Below are positions 63,214 through 64,000 of a stretch of 64,000 nt of DNA, piece by piece (within the stretch, counting starts at the first letter, position 1; each line of letters opens with the position of its first letter). This stretch comes from Cellulomonas cellasea (GTDB lineage: Bacteria; Actinomycetota; Actinomycetes; Actinomycetales; Cellulomonadaceae): contig NZ_BJLR01000011.1 of the NCBI RefSeq assembly GCF_006538745.1, positions 1 to 64,000 of the forward strand. Direction: 5' to 3'. The position numbers and the translations under genes were made by a program. Under the pieces are notes generated by a model. The model saw nothing but the letters and a program-made list of their open reading frames with translations. It ran no database searches and was not told the origin of the DNA.

Positions 63214-63450
63214 TCAGCGCAGGCCGGCGGCCTCGGCCCAGGCGACGGCCTCGGCACGCGTCGAGACGCCGATCTTGCGGTAGACGCTGCGCACCTGGGA
63301 CTTGACGGTGTTGCGCGTGACGAACAGGCGCGTCGCGATCTCCTCGAGGGTGACGTCCTCGGCGAGCTCGGACAGCACGACCCGTTCGCGGCGGGTCAGC
63401 GGCTCCGCGAGGGTCGTCGTGACGGTGCGGTCTGCCTCAAGGATGCTCAT
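63214..63450 (-). CDS. Stand-alone LuxR-type HTH protein
   Basis: 78 aa, ATG with GGAGG six bases upstream. Nearly the whole protein is a LuxR C-terminal HTH (LTRRERVVLSELAEDVTLEEIATRLFV then TRNTVKSQVRSVYRKIGV, about residues 18-65). No receiver, autoinducer or ATPase domain and no truncated upstream sequence, so it appears complete as a small DNA-binding protein. A family member this short may form dimers on its own or with larger LuxR proteins. Targets unknown. Confidence 0.85.
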   Translation of the reverse strand: MSILEADRTVTTTLAEPLTRRERVVLSELAEDVTLEEIATRLFVTRNTVKSQVRSVYRKIGVSTRAEAVAWAEAAGLR

Positions 63451-63845
63451 GGTGTCCTCCGGGTCCGGACGGCGTCCGGTGACCCGGCGCCGTTGTCGTG
63501 CGGCTGTTACCGGATGAGATCGGCAGGCGCGGTGGGTATGACGCCAAAATCACCCGCGAATCACCCCGGCGTCGCCGTCGGACGTGCTCCCGGGCGACAC
63601 TCGAAGGTGAACCCGCAGGTCACAGAGATACACGGAAAGGTGCGCGGAATCGGGATTCACCCGTTCGGACCAGCACGAGCCGCGTTCTCCGCCCCTCGGG
63701 GCAGCGCGCAGGCTGGTATCGGCGCCCGCACGCGCGACGCCGGCTGGTATCGGCGCTCGCACCAGCAGCGCGCGGACCGGCGCCGTCACTCCGGGGCGCG
63801 CCCCGACGCGCCGCGGTGGCGCCCCCGACGCGCGCCCCCCGGAGG
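63451..63845. other. 395-bp gene-free region with a repeated 15-mer
   Basis: GGCTGGTATCGGCGC is found at 63711-63725 and again at 63742-63756; the second copy is within a GCTGGT...ACCAGC inverted repeat. The part next to the HTH gene (63480-63640) is less GC-rich and includes AGAGATACACGGAAAGG; it probably contains the HTH promoter. No gene is seen. Confidence 0.6.
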
Positions 63846-64000
63846 TCAGCCCGCGACCTGCGCGGCGTACTCCTCGGCGGTCAGCACCGGACCGGTCTCC
63901 GTGACCTCGACCTTGAGCAGCCACCCGGCGCCGAACGGGTCGGAGTTGACGAGCTCGGGGGTCTCGACGACCGCCTCGTTGACCTCGACGACCGTCCCGG
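63846..64000 (-). CDS. gcvH: Glycine cleavage system H protein, C-terminal part
   Basis: Fifty-one codons and the stop are in the window; the 5' part runs off the right edge. The translation GTVVEVNEAVVETPELVNSD, then PFGAGWLLKVEV, matches the end of GcvH, the lipoyl carrier of the glycine cleavage complex; the lipoyl-Lys itself lies just outside. Stop TGA at 63846-63848. Confidence 0.93.
   Translation of the reverse strand, partial: GTVVEVNEAVVETPELVNSDPFGAGWLLKVEVTETGPVLTAEEYAAQVAG

Noticed and set aside
63550-63924. Minus-strand open frame of 124 codons overlapping the gcvH end
   Set aside because: Different frame from gcvH, which is clearly coding there; composition is that of a shadow frame.

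Overview
The window is a very GC-rich (well above 70% by eye) actinobacterial chromosome segment. Dense coding, frequent GTG starts, ATGA/TGATG gene overlaps, secreted glycan-active enzymes (GH13, GH26, GH43) and the zinc-free ribosomal-protein cassette all fit the Cellulomonadaceae/Promicromonosporaceae part of the Actinomycetota; the genus is an inference. I see no rRNA, tRNA, CRISPR array, prophage or insertion sequence. It reads as ordinary chromosome with several well-defined regulons.

Layout. 1-6.9 kb: flotillin/NfeD membrane pair, two MFS transporters, a PrmC-like methyltransferase and a glycolipid-binding-fold protein. 7-14.9 kb: signalling genes (STAS-like protein, PAS/GAF/PP2C phosphatase overlapping an anti-sigma-type kinase), an overlapping LLM-oxidoreductase/GH13 pair, a GAF protein with a cut-off ANTAR-like tail, and an Rcp1-type response regulator. 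15-23 kb: a MacB/FtsX-type ABC exporter whose ATPase gene carries a frameshift, a second GAF-PP2C phosphatase, and a large membrane GGDEF-EAL protein. 23-32 kb: sbcC-sbcD, a STAS antagonist, a secreted GH43 arabinanase with a palindromic operator candidate, a frameshifted third PP2C phosphatase, and a YbaK-type deacylase.

32.5-40.1 kb is the most distinctive part. Three tandem, paralogous ECF sigma factor genes each overlap a gene for a single-span membrane protein with an extracytoplasmic PQQ-type beta-propeller. Every pair is preceded by the same promoter-like element (CCAAC, then 17 nt, then CGTTG-A/T-G), which suggests autoregulated or cross-regulated sigma/anti-sigma modules. A divergent secreted GH26 gene lies between pairs one and two. 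A long HrpA-type helicase follows.

45.6-51.9 kb is a zinc-limitation locus: AztC-like and AztD-like zinc proteins, a CobW-family protein without a visible P-loop, and a divergent operon of six ribosomal proteins (L28, L33, S14, L31B, L36, L32) that lack the zinc-binding cysteines. Two near-identical Zur-like boxes flank the CobW gene. 52-55.6 kb: a beta-helix protein, a TetR regulator, 3-methyladenine glycosylase and a histidine phosphatase. 55.7-59.3 kb: a SAM riboswitch drives metF-metE; a short leader ORF lies between riboswitch and metF, with its ribosome binding site inside the riboswitch P1 stem and its stop overlapping the metF start. 59.4-64 kb: a decayed surface-protein gene, hsp20 under a CIRCE element, a GAF-EAL protein, a NUDIX hydrolase, a 15-bp minisatellite, a stand-alone LuxR-type HTH protein and the 3' end of gcvH.

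Two otherwise intact genes (ABC ATPase, PP2C) each lack a single base, so small assembly indels are as likely as real inactivation. Short GC-rich tandem repeats (14-29 bp units) recur in gaps just after gene ends across the window.
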